Shown here in pieces: positions 34,359 to 43,779 of a DNA stretch of 64,000 nucleotides. The stretch lies in the NCBI RefSeq assembly GCF_001465345.1, contig NZ_CP013655.1, positions 806,001-870,000 on the forward strand. Reading direction: 5' to 3'. The number at the start of each line of letters is the position of its first letter. The stretch's first letter is position 1. This stretch comes from Enterococcus rotai. GTDB lineage: Bacteria > Bacillota > Bacilli > Lactobacillales > Enterococcaceae. Under the pieces are notes generated by a model. That model had not been told where the DNA came from, searched no databases, and saw nothing but the letters and a program-made list of their open reading frames with translations. Position numbers and translations under genes: made by a program.

Positions 34359-34628
34359 TTAACGACGTAATCCTAAACGTTCGATCAATACGCGGTAACG
34401 TTGGATGTCAGTCTTACGTAAGTAAGCTAACAAGTTACGACGGTGACCAATTTTTTTCATTAGTCCACGGTAAGAATGATGATCTTTTTTGTGAACGCGA
34501 GCGTGTTCATTCAAGTGATTGATATCAGCAGTTAATACAGCGATCTGTACTTCTGGTGAACCAGTATCTCCTTCATGACGAGCGTATTCGCTAATGATTT
34601 CGTTTTTCTTTTCTTTTGACATTGCCAT
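34359..34628 (-). CDS. rpsO: Ribosomal protein S15
   Basis: The 89-aa small-subunit protein binds the central domain of 16S rRNA. It has the family stretch [22 protein letters not shown] and ends [16 protein letters not shown] 34628 ([12 protein letters not shown]) follows GAGGTG and gives the standard length; upstream in-frame starts are in the leader. Followed by pnp. Confidence 0.97.
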   Translation of the reverse strand: MAMSKEKKNEIISEYARHEGDTGSPEVQIAVLTADINHLNEHARVHKKDHHSYRGLMKKIGHRRNLLAYLRKTDIQRYRVLIERLGLRR

Positions 34629-34724
34629 GTTTTTCACCTCTTCTTTAATAGTCATCTTCCTACTGAGTAATGCGTTGGTGATTCGCACAACCAAGTAAAA
34701 GACGGTATGTTTCCATACAGGTAC

Positions 34725-34753
34725 ACTTTACAGGAAAATTGTTAAAAATGCAA
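34725..34753 (-). promoter_or_regulatory. Sigma-A promoter of rpsO
   Basis: Minus strand TTGCAT (34748-34753), 17-bp spacer, TAAAGT (34725-34730). The 100-nt leader holds GTATGGAAACATAC, a short hairpin. Confidence 0.65.
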
Positions 34754-34911
34754 GACCAAGCTAACTCTTAGCAGTGTTTTTTTGAACAATTTATCCCCAT
34801 TCTTAATGGTTTTATGATAAACTGTATAGGCGAATAAATACATTAACGAAAAGATCCTAGTTTCCAGTCGAGACTGGGCTAGACTTTTAACTATAAAGGA
34901 GGAATTATCCC

Positions 34912-35475
34912 ATGATCACCATGGAGGATATTATCCGTGAAGGAAACCCCACACTAAGAGAAGTGGCACATGAAGTTACCGTACCGCTTTCTGATGAAGA
35001 TATCAAATTAGGACAAGACATGATGGAATTCTTGAAAAATAGTCAAGATCCTGTCAAAGCAGAAGAATTAGGCTTACGAGGCGGTGTTGGTTTGGCCGCA
35101 CCTCAGCTTGATATCTCAAAACGAATCATTGCCGTTCATGTCCCGAATGGCGATCTGGAAAACCCTGAACCGACATTGAGTGCCGTGATGTACAACCCTA
35201 AAATTTTAAGCCATTCAGTTCAAGATGCTTGTTTAGGCGAAGGCGAAGGGTGTTTATCTGTTGACCGTGAAGTTCCGGGCTATGTGGTACGTCATAACAA
35301 AATCACGCTTTCTTATATAGATACAGATGGCGTCAAACAAAAAATTCGTTTAAAAAATTATGAAGCTATCGTAGTTCAACATGAAATCGATCACTTGAAC
35401 GGGGTCATGTTCTATGATCACATTAATCCAGAAAATCCCTACGCATTGAAAGATGGCGTTTTGGTGATCGAATAA
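34912..35475 (+). CDS. def: Peptide deformylase
   Basis: The 187-aa metalloenzyme removes the N-formyl group from nascent proteins. All three motifs are present: [15 protein letters not shown] (metal Cys) and QHEIDHLNG (metal His pair). Its length and the insertion after [12 protein letters not shown] fit type II deformylases of Gram-positives. ATG 34912 follows AAAGGAGG. Monocistronic. Confidence 0.96.
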   Translation: MITMEDIIREGNPTLREVAHEVTVPLSDEDIKLGQDMMEFLKNSQDPVKAEELGLRGGVGLAAPQLDISKRIIAVHVPNGDLENPEPTLSAVMYNPKILSHSVQDACLGEGEGCLSVDREVPGYVVRHNKITLSYIDTDGVKQKIRLKNYEAIVVQHEIDHLNGVMFYDHINPENPYALKDGVLVIE

Positions 35476-35480
35476 AGTAA

Positions 35481-35530
35481 AAGTGAAACAGGACAAACGC
35501 AACATGTTTGTCCTGTTTCACTTTTTTATT
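35481..35530. terminator. Bidirectional terminator between def and the HAD gene
   Basis: AAAGTGAAACAGGACAAAC pairs with GTTTGTCCTGTTTCACTTT around a short loop, with A and T runs on both sides. Confidence 0.88.
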
Positions 35531-35534
35531 CTAT

Positions 35535-36311
35535 TTAAATTGCTTTTAATTCTTTTAACGCTTTCCAAATACCGTCATTATCGTTGGTGTCTGTCACGAT
35601 TTTTGCTTCTTTTTGGATATGCGGTAACGCATTACCCATCGCTACACCAATACCTGCTTCACGTAACATTTCACGATCATTTTCACCATCGCCAAATGTA
35701 ATGATATCTTCACGAGCAATCCCCACACGATCTGCTAAGTTCAACAAGGTTGATGCTTTTGAACCATTCTTAGGCACAATATCGACACTTTCAGAATGCC
35801 AGCGGATAAAACGGAATTTTGAAAATTCACGATCAAACATCCCATCTGCCGAATCATCATAAAACGCTAATGCTTGATAGACATCATTTTCCTTTTGGAA
35901 GTTCACATCATATTCCGGTGCTTCAAAATCGATTGATCCCATCGCTTCAGCCATTTGGAGACGGCGATGATGATTGTTTTTCTTCACGTCATCCAGCCCG
36001 ACATAGGCCAAGCCGATTTCTCTTTTTTCTACCTCTGAAGCAAAACGATGCAATTCATCTTGATCTAATAAATTTTGAAAATATTGTTCATGATCTAAAA
36101 ATGCTGCGGCACCGTTACAAAGAACATAATTAGAAAAATCTAGATCTAAGATAATATCTTGCGCCATAAATCGGCTGCGTCCCGTAGCAATCGTTACAAG
36201 GTGCCCTTGTTGGCGTAACATCTTTAATGCTTCTCGGGTGCTCTCTAGTGGTTGTCTGTCTGTTCCCAGTAATGTTCCATCAATATCAAATGCAAAAAGT
36301 TTTCTTCTCAT
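35535..36311 (-). CDS. Cof-type HAD-superfamily phosphatase
   Basis: The 258-aa HAD IIB hydrolase has motif I AFDIDGTLLG, motif II VTIATGRSR, motif III Lys in NGSKASTL and motif IV ITFGDGENDREM. The Cof family acts on sugar phosphates, flavin nucleotides or pyridoxal phosphate; the substrate cannot be told from sequence. It is 22 bp downstream of the AlkD-like gene on the same strand. Confidence 0.92.
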   Translation of the reverse strand: MRRKLFAFDIDGTLLGTDRQPLESTREALKMLRQQGHLVTIATGRSRFMAQDIILDLDFSNYVLCNGAAAFLDHEQYFQNLLDQDELHRFASEVEKREIGLAYVGLDDVKKNNHHRRLQMAEAMGSIDFEAPEYDVNFQKENDVYQALAFYDDSADGMFDREFSKFRFIRWHSESVDIVPKNGSKASTLLNLADRVGIAREDIITFGDGENDREMLREAGIGVAMGNALPHIQKEAKIVTDTNDNDGIWKALKELKAI

Positions 36312-36333
36312 GGCGTAATAACTCGCTCGCTTT

Positions 36334-36981
36334 CTATGGTTTTGGCAAATACTTACTGCCTTCTCTAACGGCTAATGGGCTTAAATCAGTTTCCTCCATC
36401 AATGTTTGGACCCAATTTGGCTCCGTTTTACTATATTGACGCAAAGACCAGCCGATTGCTTTTTGAATAAAGAACTCATCTGTAGTTTTATCATAAATGA
36501 TGGCTTTTTTCAATAACACAGTGTTTGTTTTTTCTTTATATAACAGTTGCAAATTGATGGCAATCCGTCTGTGCCAAAAATCCTCTTCACCAAAAAAGGC
36601 ATCAAATAACTGCGGCATTTCTTCAAAATGTTGAGCGCCCCACAGTCCAAAAAACTTACGCCAAGCATCAACACTGTCCCACCAAGCTTTTTCGATCACA
36701 AATGGTTTGAAGTGTATCATGTCTTCAAAAGAGAAGCGCTTGACATTGACCGTTGCCAAATCGATTGCCAAATACTGGTACTCCCGTTCAGATTTCTGGT
36801 AATAGAAACATATTAAGTCAAACAATTCTGTGACTGGCATTTTTTTACTAACTTTCAATAGCTCTTTCTCTAACACCGCACGTTCTGGTGCTGCAACACC
36901 TGCAAAAGGAAATAAATTTTTCATGTAAGCGGCCATTTGCTGTGCTTTTTCTTTATTTTTGGGAAACACAATTTCATTCAT
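36334..36981 (-). CDS. AlkD-like DNA alkylation repair protein
   Basis: The 215-aa all-helical HEAT-repeat-type protein matches bacterial AlkC/AlkD glycosylases that remove alkylated bases without base flipping. Visible family features are FPFAGVAAPERAVLEKELL at the N-terminus and EKAWWDSVDAWRKFF, which holds the conserved Trp and Asp near the lesion. The last helices include FFIQKAIGWSLRQY. It probably forms a short operon with the HAD phosphatase gene. Confidence 0.88.
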   Translation of the reverse strand: MNEIVFPKNKEKAQQMAAYMKNLFPFAGVAAPERAVLEKELLKVSKKMPVTELFDLICFYYQKSEREYQYLAIDLATVNVKRFSFEDMIHFKPFVIEKAWWDSVDAWRKFFGLWGAQHFEEMPQLFDAFFGEEDFWHRRIAINLQLLYKEKTNTVLLKKAIIYDKTTDEFFIQKAIGWSLRQYSKTEPNWVQTLMEETDLSPLAVREGSKYLPKP

Positions 36982-37037
36982 CCTTTTGCTCCTTTTACTT
37001 CTTTCCTCTATCTTACTTCAAATCAGCCCAGACAGCA

Positions 37038-37080
37038 AAAAAAGCTGAAATGGAAATAGGTCCATCTCAGCTTTTCATTT
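37038..37080 (-). terminator. Terminator of formate/nitrite-type transporter gene
   Basis: AAGCTGAGATGGA pairs with TTCCATTTCAGCTT and seven U follow on the minus strand. Confidence 0.8.
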
Positions 37081-37082
37081 CA

Positions 37083-37880
37083 TTAGTCTAAATAATTTGT
37101 ATCAGCATTGTTCAACCAAGCATAACCTAAGCCCATTACTAAGCCACCACCGATAAAGTTACCGATCAAAGCAAAGAATAGATTGTGTGCTACGCTGCTA
37201 GCTGTCATTGCCGCCAATGTTCCGTGAGAAGCGAAATACGCTAAACTAAAAGCTGGGAAGTTGGCGATAACGTGCTCGTACCCTAAGAAAGCAAAGATGA
37301 AAATGATAAAAACGATAGCCGCAACTTTACCTGCATCATCTTTCATACGCATACTCACTAGCACTGCTGTATTTACCACAATATTAGCAAAAATTGCTTC
37401 AACTAAAATTTGTGTTGTTGTTTTATCTAATTTACCTGCAATCGACGTGAAGAAAAAGCTGTCAGCCGGTAAGTCCTGGAAAGGAACGGTCAAAGAAATC
37501 AAGTAACCAAAAAGAACCCCACCAACTAAATTAAAGAAAATACAGGTAAATAAAATTTTTGCAGCAAAAGAGAAGTTGATTTTTTTACGGTAAACTCCAA
37601 CTGTCATATATAACATGTTCGATGTCCCCAGTTCCGCATTCATATAAAGAATCATAACAAGTGACCAGCTGAACATGAAGGCATAAAGGATCTTGCCTAA
37701 GCCGTGGACCATTCCTTCACCTTTGATTGCAATCGCAAAAGCAACCGCTGTTCCTAATGTTAAAAACATGCAAGCAAGGATAGCGCGAAAAGCGTAACGC
37801 ATAAAACTGCTTTGGAATAAGTTCATTTTTTTACTAATTGATTTGTCGATCTGCTCAAACAATGGCGATACAGGTTTCAT
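37083..37880 (-). CDS. Formate/nitrite transporter (FNT) family channel
   Basis: The 265-aa membrane protein has six helices, as in FocA/NirC, aquaporin-like pentameric anion channels. It shows AELGTSNMLYMTVGVYRKKI, NLVGGVLFGYL, FANIVVNTAVLVSMR and NFIGGGLVMGLGYAWLN. ATG 37880 (MKPVSPLFEQIDKS) is chosen for AAGGAG 7 nt upstream. No pyruvate formate-lyase or nitrite genes adjoin it, so whether it carries formate, nitrite or another small anion is open. Confidence 0.9.
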   Translation of the reverse strand: MKPVSPLFEQIDKSISKKMNLFQSSFMRYAFRAILACMFLTLGTAVAFAIAIKGEGMVHGLGKILYAFMFSWSLVMILYMNAELGTSNMLYMTVGVYRKKINFSFAAKILFTCIFFNLVGGVLFGYLISLTVPFQDLPADSFFFTSIAGKLDKTTTQILVEAIFANIVVNTAVLVSMRMKDDAGKVAAIVFIIFIFAFLGYEHVIANFPAFSLAYFASHGTLAAMTASSVAHNLFFALIGNFIGGGLVMGLGYAWLNNADTNYLD

Positions 37881-38183
37881 TGTGTTTCTCCTTTTCAATT
37901 TGTTTTCATCTAATATTTTCAAAAACGTCCTTTATCATTTTAAAGACCAGCGGGTGTTTTGTCTAGTTCTTTTTCATACAAAGTAATACTTTTTTTCATA
38001 GCATAACAAATTGAAGGGGAAAATTCCAAATAAATCTATATTAGTCTAAAAACAAAAAAATCCATCTGAAGTAGGATGACATTATTTAAGCTAATGGTAA
38101 AATAGTAGTATCAACACTTACTTTCTCCATAAAAATGAAAAAGAAGATTTGGTATTAGCTTGAAGTTAGGGGGGACGAACATC

Positions 38184-39524
38184 ATGTATAGATCCATTCA
38201 AAACAATCAGCCACAACAGTTAAATCAAAAAGTTATTTCTCACTATCGTTCTTTAAAACGAAGAAACGACATTTTTATGGTCATTTTATTGTGGATCATT
38301 CTATCTTGCGGTTTCTTTTTCACCTTATTTTTTATAACAGAAAATCATTATCCTGCCAAAATAGATTCCTATGACCGACAATTGCTCAAACTTGAACAAG
38401 AACGTACAGACATTCTAGCTGGTAACATAGATACAGCAACAAAATCGTTTGATACTGTTTTGCAAGAAAACCTAGATAATTTAAAAGAGTATCCTCAACA
38501 GGAAAATAATTATTCTGTTGTTATTGACGGAACCGACAGTAATCTAGTAATCAACAAAAATAATATATTTGTTTCAGATAACGCAAACATGTTAGATGCT
38601 GCCGTAAAGAAAAAAATCTATGATCTGAACAAACAACTAGCTGCCAGTACCAACGGTGCTCAGTTAGAAGTCGTAACCGTCAGTAAATTGCCCCGTGGTG
38701 AAGATATTGAATCTTATGCCAATAAAATTTTCAATCAGCTAGGGATCGGTAGCAAAAATGAAAATAACGGTGTCTTATATTTAGTTGCTTTAGATGAAAG
38801 AGAATTCCGCTTAGAGGTGGGTTATGGATTGGAAGGGTTGATTCCTGATGGCCTAGCAGACACTATTATCAATGACGATACGGTTGTCGATCAGTTTAAA
38901 GAAGAAAATTACACTGTTGCTGTAACCCAAGTCGTGGATAACGTTTTCGCTTTAATGAACACAAAAACAGCCTTGGTCGATTCTAAAATCAATCAAGTTG
39001 AACAGCAAAGAAGCTCAGCTAAGTTTGCTCATTGGGGGTTATTCATCTTGTTGTTAAGCATCATAGTCGTTGGCCTAGTCTTGATCACCAGACTCGTACG
39101 TGCAAGAATGTCTTTAAAACTAAGCTATGATGCATATCAAGAACAAGTGTCCAGCAGTACCAATGAAATTCATCAATCTGATTCTCAATTACTTCTTGAA
39201 AAAATAAAACAAACAGACCTTTACTATATCATGCTCAGCGGAGCTTTTCTGATTTCTTCAAGAAGAGGTATACGGCGTGCACGAGCTAGAGGTAGACTAT
39301 TAAAAAATCCAACTGCTCAACCAAAAGCTTTTGGCCGTATTTTAATTGGCGATACTCTTTATTCAGGTAATGGAGACATTTTAACGACTGCCTATCTGAC
39401 ATCTAATTACAATGCTACTAATTGGTCAGACAATGATTCTTCTGGCAGCGGCAATGGTGGCTCTTCATGGGGCTCTTTCGGTGGGGGTTCATCTGGTGGT
39501 GGTGGCGCTTCTGGAGGCTGGTAG
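38184..39524 (+). CDS. TPM-domain membrane protein with Gly-rich tail
   Basis: About 446 aa. It has a cytoplasmic N-terminus, a first helix (about 35-57), an extracellular TPM domain (about 130-255; VSDNANMLDAAVKKKIYDLN, FRLEVGYGLEGLIPDG), a second helix (about 280-300) and a long cytoplasmic part ending in a Gly/Ser-rich tail (GGGSSGGGGASGGW). This is the YgcG layout. TPM proteins are tied to photosystem repair in plants and are poorly defined in bacteria. ATG 38184 follows GGGGGG; the TTG at 38160 precedes it. Confidence 0.88.
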   Translation: MYRSIQNNQPQQLNQKVISHYRSLKRRNDIFMVILLWIILSCGFFFTLFFITENHYPAKIDSYDRQLLKLEQERTDILAGNIDTATKSFDTVLQENLDNLKEYPQQENNYSVVIDGTDSNLVINKNNIFVSDNANMLDAAVKKKIYDLNKQLAASTNGAQLEVVTVSKLPRGEDIESYANKIFNQLGIGSKNENNGVLYLVALDEREFRLEVGYGLEGLIPDGLADTIINDDTVVDQFKEENYTVAVTQVVDNVFALMNTKTALVDSKINQVEQQRSSAKFAHWGLFILLLSIIVVGLVLITRLVRARMSLKLSYDAYQEQVSSSTNEIHQSDSQLLLEKIKQTDLYYIMLSGAFLISSRRGIRRARARGRLLKNPTAQPKAFGRILIGDTLYSGNGDILTTAYLTSNYNATNWSDNDSSGSGNGGSSWGSFGGGSSGGGGASGGW

Positions 39525-39532
39525 TTTATCTG

Positions 39533-39571
39533 TGATAACTCAAGAAAAAACTTGAGTTATCACTTTTTTTA
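39533..39571 (+). terminator. Terminator of TPM-protein gene
   Basis: GTGATAACTCAAG pairs with CTTGAGTTATCAC around six A and is followed by seven T. Confidence 0.9.
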
Positions 39572-39596
39572 CGTTATACTAATCTTTGTGTAAAAT
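39568..39596 (+). promoter_or_regulatory. Sigma-A promoter of rpsD
   Basis: TTTACG (39568-39573), 17-bp spacer, TAAAAT (39591-39596). It starts inside the T-run of the preceding terminator. Confidence 0.65.
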
Positions 39597-39599
39597 AAT

Positions 39600-39808
39600 G
39601 CAGCAGAAAAATAATAGGCTCGTCAACAATTCATTGCCTTGATTGATGTCTAGCTTCTAAGGTTTAATCATCTTATCGGCTATTCTTTTCAGGTTCAACT
39701 GCGTAACCACGGCTGCAAAGGGCGAAGGTTGAAGAATGAATTGAACGAATATGAATTTTTCAGAAGATTATTTTACTCCAAAAAATTATTTTATTGGAGG
39801 AATTTTTA
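39600..39808 (+). promoter_or_regulatory. rpsD 5' leader, probable S4 autoregulatory region
   Basis: The roughly 200-nt leader contains TTCAAC...GTTGAA (39690s-39732) and a hairpin CTCCAA (39776-39781) with TTGGAG (39794-39799) that would cover the rpsD ribosome-binding site. Firmicute rpsD leaders are known to bind S4; assignment here is by position and the SD-masking hairpin. Confidence 0.45.
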
Positions 39809-40420
39809 ATGTCACGTTATACAGGACCATCATGGAAAATCTCTCGTCGTCTAGGTATCTCTCTATCAGGAACTGGTAAAGAACTAGCACGTCGCCCATA
39901 CAAACCAGGACAACACGGACCAAACAGCCGTGGTAAAGTTTCTGAATACGGTATGCAATTAACTGAAAAACAAAAATTACGTCATATGTACGGTATGAAC
40001 GAACGTCAATTCGTTAACTTGTTTATTAAAGCAAGCAAGATCAAAGAAGGTAAACACGGTGTTAACTTCATGATCTTACTAGAACAACGTTTAGATAACG
40101 TCGTTTACCGTTTAGGCCTTGCTACTACTCGTCGTCAAGCACGTCAATTAGTAAACCACGGTCACGTTACTGTAGATGGCAAACGCGTAGATATCCCTTC
40201 ATACCACGTTGAAGTTGGTCAAGTGATTTCTGTTCGTGAAAAATCTCAAAACGTAGTAACAATCAAAGAAGCTGTTGAAGCAACTGTTGGACGTCCAGCA
40301 TTCGTAAGCTTTGACACTGAAAAATTAGAAGGTAGCTTCACTCGTTTACCAGAACGTGATGAATTATACCCTGATATCGACGAAGCTCTTGTCGTTGAAT
40401 ACTACAACCAAAAACTTTAA
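39809..40420 (+). CDS. rpsD: Ribosomal protein S4
   Basis: The 203-aa primary 16S-binding protein has an N-terminal S4 domain ([21 protein letters not shown]) and the S4 RNA-binding motif ([27 protein letters not shown]). ATG 39809 follows TTGGAGG; the in-frame ATG at 39794 overlaps this site. Codon use is strongly biased, as in highly expressed genes. Monocistronic between two strong terminators, as is normal for Firmicutes. Confidence 0.98.
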   Translation: MSRYTGPSWKISRRLGISLSGTGKELARRPYKPGQHGPNSRGKVSEYGMQLTEKQKLRHMYGMNERQFVNLFIKASKIKEGKHGVNFMILLEQRLDNVVYRLGLATTRRQARQLVNHGHVTVDGKRVDIPSYHVEVGQVISVREKSQNVVTIKEAVEATVGRPAFVSFDTEKLEGSFTRLPERDELYPDIDEALVVEYYNQKL

Positions 40421-40457
40421 GATTCTCTTGCTATTATTGCATTATGGATCTTTCTCG

Positions 40458-40494
40458 AAAAAACCTTGTACAGTTTTTCTGTACAAGGTTTTTT
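40458..40494 (+). terminator. Terminator of rpsD
   Basis: AAACCTTGTACAG pairs with CTGTACAAGGTTT and seven T follow. Confidence 0.9.
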
Positions 40495-40506
40495 TATATA
40501 AAAAAT

Positions 40507-40547
40507 GAGAGCGAGACAAAAGTAAAAATACTTTTGCCTCACCCTTT
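40507..40547 (-). terminator. Terminator of ABC exporter genes
   Basis: GGGTGAGGCAAAAGTA pairs with TACTTTTGTCTCGCTCT; ATTTTTTA follows on the minus strand. Confidence 0.75.
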
Positions 40548-40582
40548 AAAACCAAATAAACATGTTATCTCATTTGCTTTTT

Positions 40583-41257
40583 CTAAGTTTTTTGTTTTTG
40601 CAACACGCCATCTTTCATCACATATACTTCATCGCAATGCTCAATCAAACGTTGATCGTGAGTGACCATGATCGTTGCTTTATTTTTTTCCTTTGTTTCT
40701 CTCGCTAATATTTTTACAACTTCAAAAGCCCGATCTGAATCTAAGCTTGCTGTAGGTTCGTCCGCTAAGATAATAGACGGATCATTATACAAGGCCCGAG
40801 CAATTGCTACTCGTTGACGTTCACCACCAGAAATTTCATCAGGATATTTTTTCTTCAACTTCTCAATTCCCAGCTCTGTTAATAACTTATTGACTTTCTC
40901 CATATCGGTCTTTTCTTTTTTCACTTTATCCACCAACCGCAGTTGCTTTTCCACAGTTAGAAATGGAACCAAATTTGATGCTTGTAAAATAAAACCAATT
41001 TCAGAGAAGCGTATTTTAGAGCGTATTTTCTCATTTTCTTTACTGAATGCTTCACTATTTATCTTAACCTCGCCATTCGTTGGCGTTTGCAAGCCACCAG
41101 CTAATGTTAAAAACGTACTTTTCCCCGAACCACTTGGGCCAATCACAGCCACAAATTTGCCTTTTTCCACAGAAAAATCTGTGGATTTCAATGCTTCGAT
41201 TGTCGTATCTCCATCTAAAAACTGTTTATCCACAGATAAAAATTCGATTGCTTTCAT
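40583..41257 (-). CDS. ABC transporter ATP-binding protein, MacB/HrtA type
   Basis: The 224-aa ATPase has Walker A GPSGSGKST, signature ISGGERQRVAIARAL and Walker B ILADEPTASLD, plus the LolD/MacB-type VIGPSGSGKSTFLTLAGGLQ. It pairs with the FtsX-type permease encoded 17 bp upstream. Such pairs are mechanotransmission exporters or lipid/heme/antimicrobial efflux systems; the layout resembles HrtBA, but the substrate is not shown by the sequence. Confidence 0.93.
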   Translation of the reverse strand: MKAIEFLSVDKQFLDGDTTIEALKSTDFSVEKGKFVAVIGPSGSGKSTFLTLAGGLQTPTNGEVKINSEAFSKENEKIRSKIRFSEIGFILQASNLVPFLTVEKQLRLVDKVKKEKTDMEKVNKLLTELGIEKLKKKYPDEISGGERQRVAIARALYNDPSIILADEPTASLDSDRAFEVVKILARETKEKNKATIMVTHDQRLIEHCDEVYVMKDGVLQKQKT

Positions 41258-41274
41258 GTTAAACGAACTCCCTT

Positions 41275-42360
41275 CTAACCTATTGCCTTCAGTGGATCAA
41301 TTTTTATGATCGTCCGGACAGAAAATAATGCACCTAATACAGCAATCACCAACATGATTCCGCCAATTGACAAGAAGAATAACCAATTTGTTTGAAACGG
41401 AACTGCTGTCGGCAATACAAATGAGGTTCCAAGCGTACCTAGTAACCCAAAAGTTATCCCCAACACGGCTAAAACAAAGGTTTGGACAATCACAGAGACA
41501 GCGATATAAAATCCAGAAATCCCTTGTGCTTTCATGATCCCAAAAATTGTTGCTTTTTGCATGGTCAATACATAAATGAAAATTCCAATCACGATTGCTG
41601 CAATGACGATCAAAAATCCGATCATGAAACCAAACGTCAGTACTTGGGCACTATACCCAGGCAATTTATTAATAAATGTGCCAATACTATAACGAGTTAG
41701 GCCATCATCTTTTACATGAACATTTTTTACTGCCCCATCTTTTGCTCGAAACACAATTGCGTTTACTCTGCCATTTTCTGAAGTATCTGTTTTTTCAAAG
41801 CGAATTTGTTGAAAAGCGGCTGTTGAGACATACAAAACAGGAGCAACATTAAATTTGGCATTGTTTGTAAATCCCACTACTTTTAGCTTTTTATCGTTTC
41901 CTGCCAGTTTTATCGTATCGCCCAACTGAACATTATTTTCTTTTTTCAGACTCTCATCCACGACCGTTTCATTTTCATTCTTAAACGCTTCTCCTTCGAC
42001 AATAGTTGGCATTAAAAACTCGTCTCTATTGATACCAAAAAAACTAGCATTGATTTTTTCAGCGTTCTTTTTATCTAATTGAATTACGGCTGCTGTTTGA
42101 CCAAGTACAGCTTTTTCTTTTGCCTCGACCTGATCCATTGATTTGATCGGAATCATCGACATGTTAATATTCGTATTTGATTCATCCGACAACACAATAC
42201 CATCTGCCTGCCACTTATCCACAGCCGTGCGATTATCTTCCGCCAAACCATATGCTAGACCTGTTAAAAAAAAGACTAAATACGAAATCAAAAACATCAC
42301 ACTAATGATCAATGCATAGCGTAATTTTGAACGGGTTATTTCATTCCAAGCTAAAAACAT
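41275..42360 (-). CDS. FtsX/MacB-type ABC permease (HrtB/DevC-like)
   Basis: The 361-aa permease has an N-terminal helix (about 16-38), an extracellular MacB-like periplasmic core domain (about 45-225) and three C-terminal helices (about 237-262, 285-310, 325-348) ending in VRTIIKIDPLKAIG, the usual FtsX-domain tail. It is encoded directly before its ATPase. HrtB and DevC proteins have the same size and order. No regulator gene adjoins it. Confidence 0.9.
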   Translation of the reverse strand: MFLAWNEITRSKLRYALIISVMFLISYLVFFLTGLAYGLAEDNRTAVDKWQADGIVLSDESNTNINMSMIPIKSMDQVEAKEKAVLGQTAAVIQLDKKNAEKINASFFGINRDEFLMPTIVEGEAFKNENETVVDESLKKENNVQLGDTIKLAGNDKKLKVVGFTNNAKFNVAPVLYVSTAAFQQIRFEKTDTSENGRVNAIVFRAKDGAVKNVHVKDDGLTRYSIGTFINKLPGYSAQVLTFGFMIGFLIVIAAIVIGIFIYVLTMQKATIFGIMKAQGISGFYIAVSVIVQTFVLAVLGITFGLLGTLGTSFVLPTAVPFQTNWLFFLSIGGIMLVIAVLGALFSVRTIIKIDPLKAIG

Positions 42361-42543
42361 TCTTCTTCCTCCTCCTTATCGTTTGATAAGTTCTGAAAAA
42401 AGTATAGCAAAATTTAGAGTTTACAACAAAATATTTGCTTTTACCTCCTCTAAAAAAAGCCACAAATTTGTCTACCTTTCTTCTTATTTCTGCCTATTAT
42501 TCTGATATACTAAAAGAAACAATAAGTAAAAAGGAGTTTATCT

Positions 42544-43089
42544 ATGAAAAAGAAACACAGCACACTTTATACAGTAATCCAATTTTCAATGATTTTGCTA
42601 TTTGCGCTTTTCCTTAGGAAGTTTGTTTTAACACCTGTGGAAGTTATCGGCATTTCAATGGAGCCAACTTATCATGAATCTGATCGCCTGTGGCAAACCT
42701 CTTTGGTCAGTCCAAAACGTTTTGATGTAGCAACTTTTCCGAGCCCACGAGATGGAAAACGAATCGTGAAACGTGTTGTCGGCTTGCCTGGTGATACAAT
42801 CCGGATGGAAAATGATCAATTATATATCAATGATAAAAAATATGATGAGCCTTATTTAGATGAATTTAAAGAAACTTTAACAGACGGACAACCCTTAACG
42901 GCTGATTTCACTTTGGCGAGTACAGCTGCTGGGCCCGCAACGGTTGTTCCAGAAGGAAAGTATTTTGTATTAGGGGATAATCGTCGCAAAGCCGATGATA
43001 GCCGTTACTTTGGTTTTGTGGATAAAGAGGATATTGTCGGTGTGGTTTATTTTCGGTATTATCCATTGAATAAGATCGGTGTACAATAA
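42544..43089 (+). CDS. lepB: Signal peptidase I (housekeeping type)
   Basis: The 181-aa enzyme has one N-terminal anchor (about 8-27), the nucleophile Ser38 in GISMEPT, general base Lys76 in IVKRVVGLPGD and box E GDNRRKADDSR. It processes Sec-exported precursors. It is monocistronic and preceded by an extended -10 (TGATATACT near 42503). Unlike the two WxL-locus members it lacks the long basic N-tail. Comparison with it makes the missing dyad of the 1050-1766 protein clear. Confidence 0.95.
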   Translation: MKKKHSTLYTVIQFSMILLFALFLRKFVLTPVEVIGISMEPTYHESDRLWQTSLVSPKRFDVATFPSPRDGKRIVKRVVGLPGDTIRMENDQLYINDKKYDEPYLDEFKETLTDGQPLTADFTLASTAAGPATVVPEGKYFVLGDNRRKADDSRYFGFVDKEDIVGVVYFRYYPLNKIGVQ

Positions 43090-43092
43090 AAA

Positions 43093-43131
43093 ATAAGTAG
43101 CCACTTCTATGTTGAAGTGACTACTTGTTTT
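43093..43131. terminator. Bidirectional terminator between lepB and DUF1054 gene
   Basis: AAGTAGCCACTTC pairs with GAAGTGACTACTT around six bases, with T-runs on both strands. Confidence 0.85.
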
Positions 43132-43132
43132 T

Positions 43133-43747
43133 TTATTGTTGTTTACTTGCTAGTTCATATAAAGACAATAACTCTTCATACGTTTTCAACATATAGGCAC
43201 GAGCTTTTTCAGGATCATTCAGCAAATTATCTGTCTTCCTAATAATTCGACCAATTTGGAATTCTCCTTTTTTTACATCGCGAAAACGAGTCAAATACTT
43301 TTCCAAATCCGCTTCATTCAAACGTTCGATCTCAGGTTGTGTGTGATCGATCGACAGATAAAAATCATCATCCAATTGTTTAAATAGTTCTTGATTATCC
43401 AAAAAAGCTTGAGCAATTGCTTTTTCATTTTTAGGATTATCAATTAGTGATAACCACATAAAAAGATAATCCGGCCAAATACCTAGTTGGAAATGTGCTT
43501 CCATTTTATAACCACGTTTTTTCTGACTCAAAGCTGACCAAGTATTTTCTGGCGGATAAACCGTTCTCCGACGGTGTTGAGCAATGTGAACAAAAAATTC
43601 TGTTTCGAGTTTCTCGCCTAATTTTTCAGCAAAATACTCATCTAATTCTTGAAATTTTGGTTGGATCGTTGAACGAATCCCAGCCATTCTTGGGTCTAAC
43701 CCTGCTATTGTAAAAACATCAAAATCTTTTTCAGTAAACATCAGCAT
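43133..43747 (-). CDS. DUF1054 (YktB-like) protein
   Basis: About 204 aa. It shows the DUF1054 pattern: FTEKDFDVFTIAGLDPRMAGIR, FVHIAQHRRRTVYPPENTWSA, YKMEAHFQLGIW. The function is unknown; members are conserved in Bacilli. ATG 43747 lies 10 nt after GGAG; the ATG at 43741 is the alternative, and the longer open frame up to 43852 overlaps the end of the upstream gene. Confidence 0.87.
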   Translation of the reverse strand: MLMFTEKDFDVFTIAGLDPRMAGIRSTIQPKFQELDEYFAEKLGEKLETEFFVHIAQHRRRTVYPPENTWSALSQKKRGYKMEAHFQLGIWPDYLFMWLSLIDNPKNEKAIAQAFLDNQELFKQLDDDFYLSIDHTQPEIERLNEADLEKYLTRFRDVKKGEFQIGRIIRKTDNLLNDPEKARAYMLKTYEELLSLYELASKQQ

Positions 43748-43779
43748 GTCTTCATTTCTCCTCTGAGCTGTTCTGTTAT

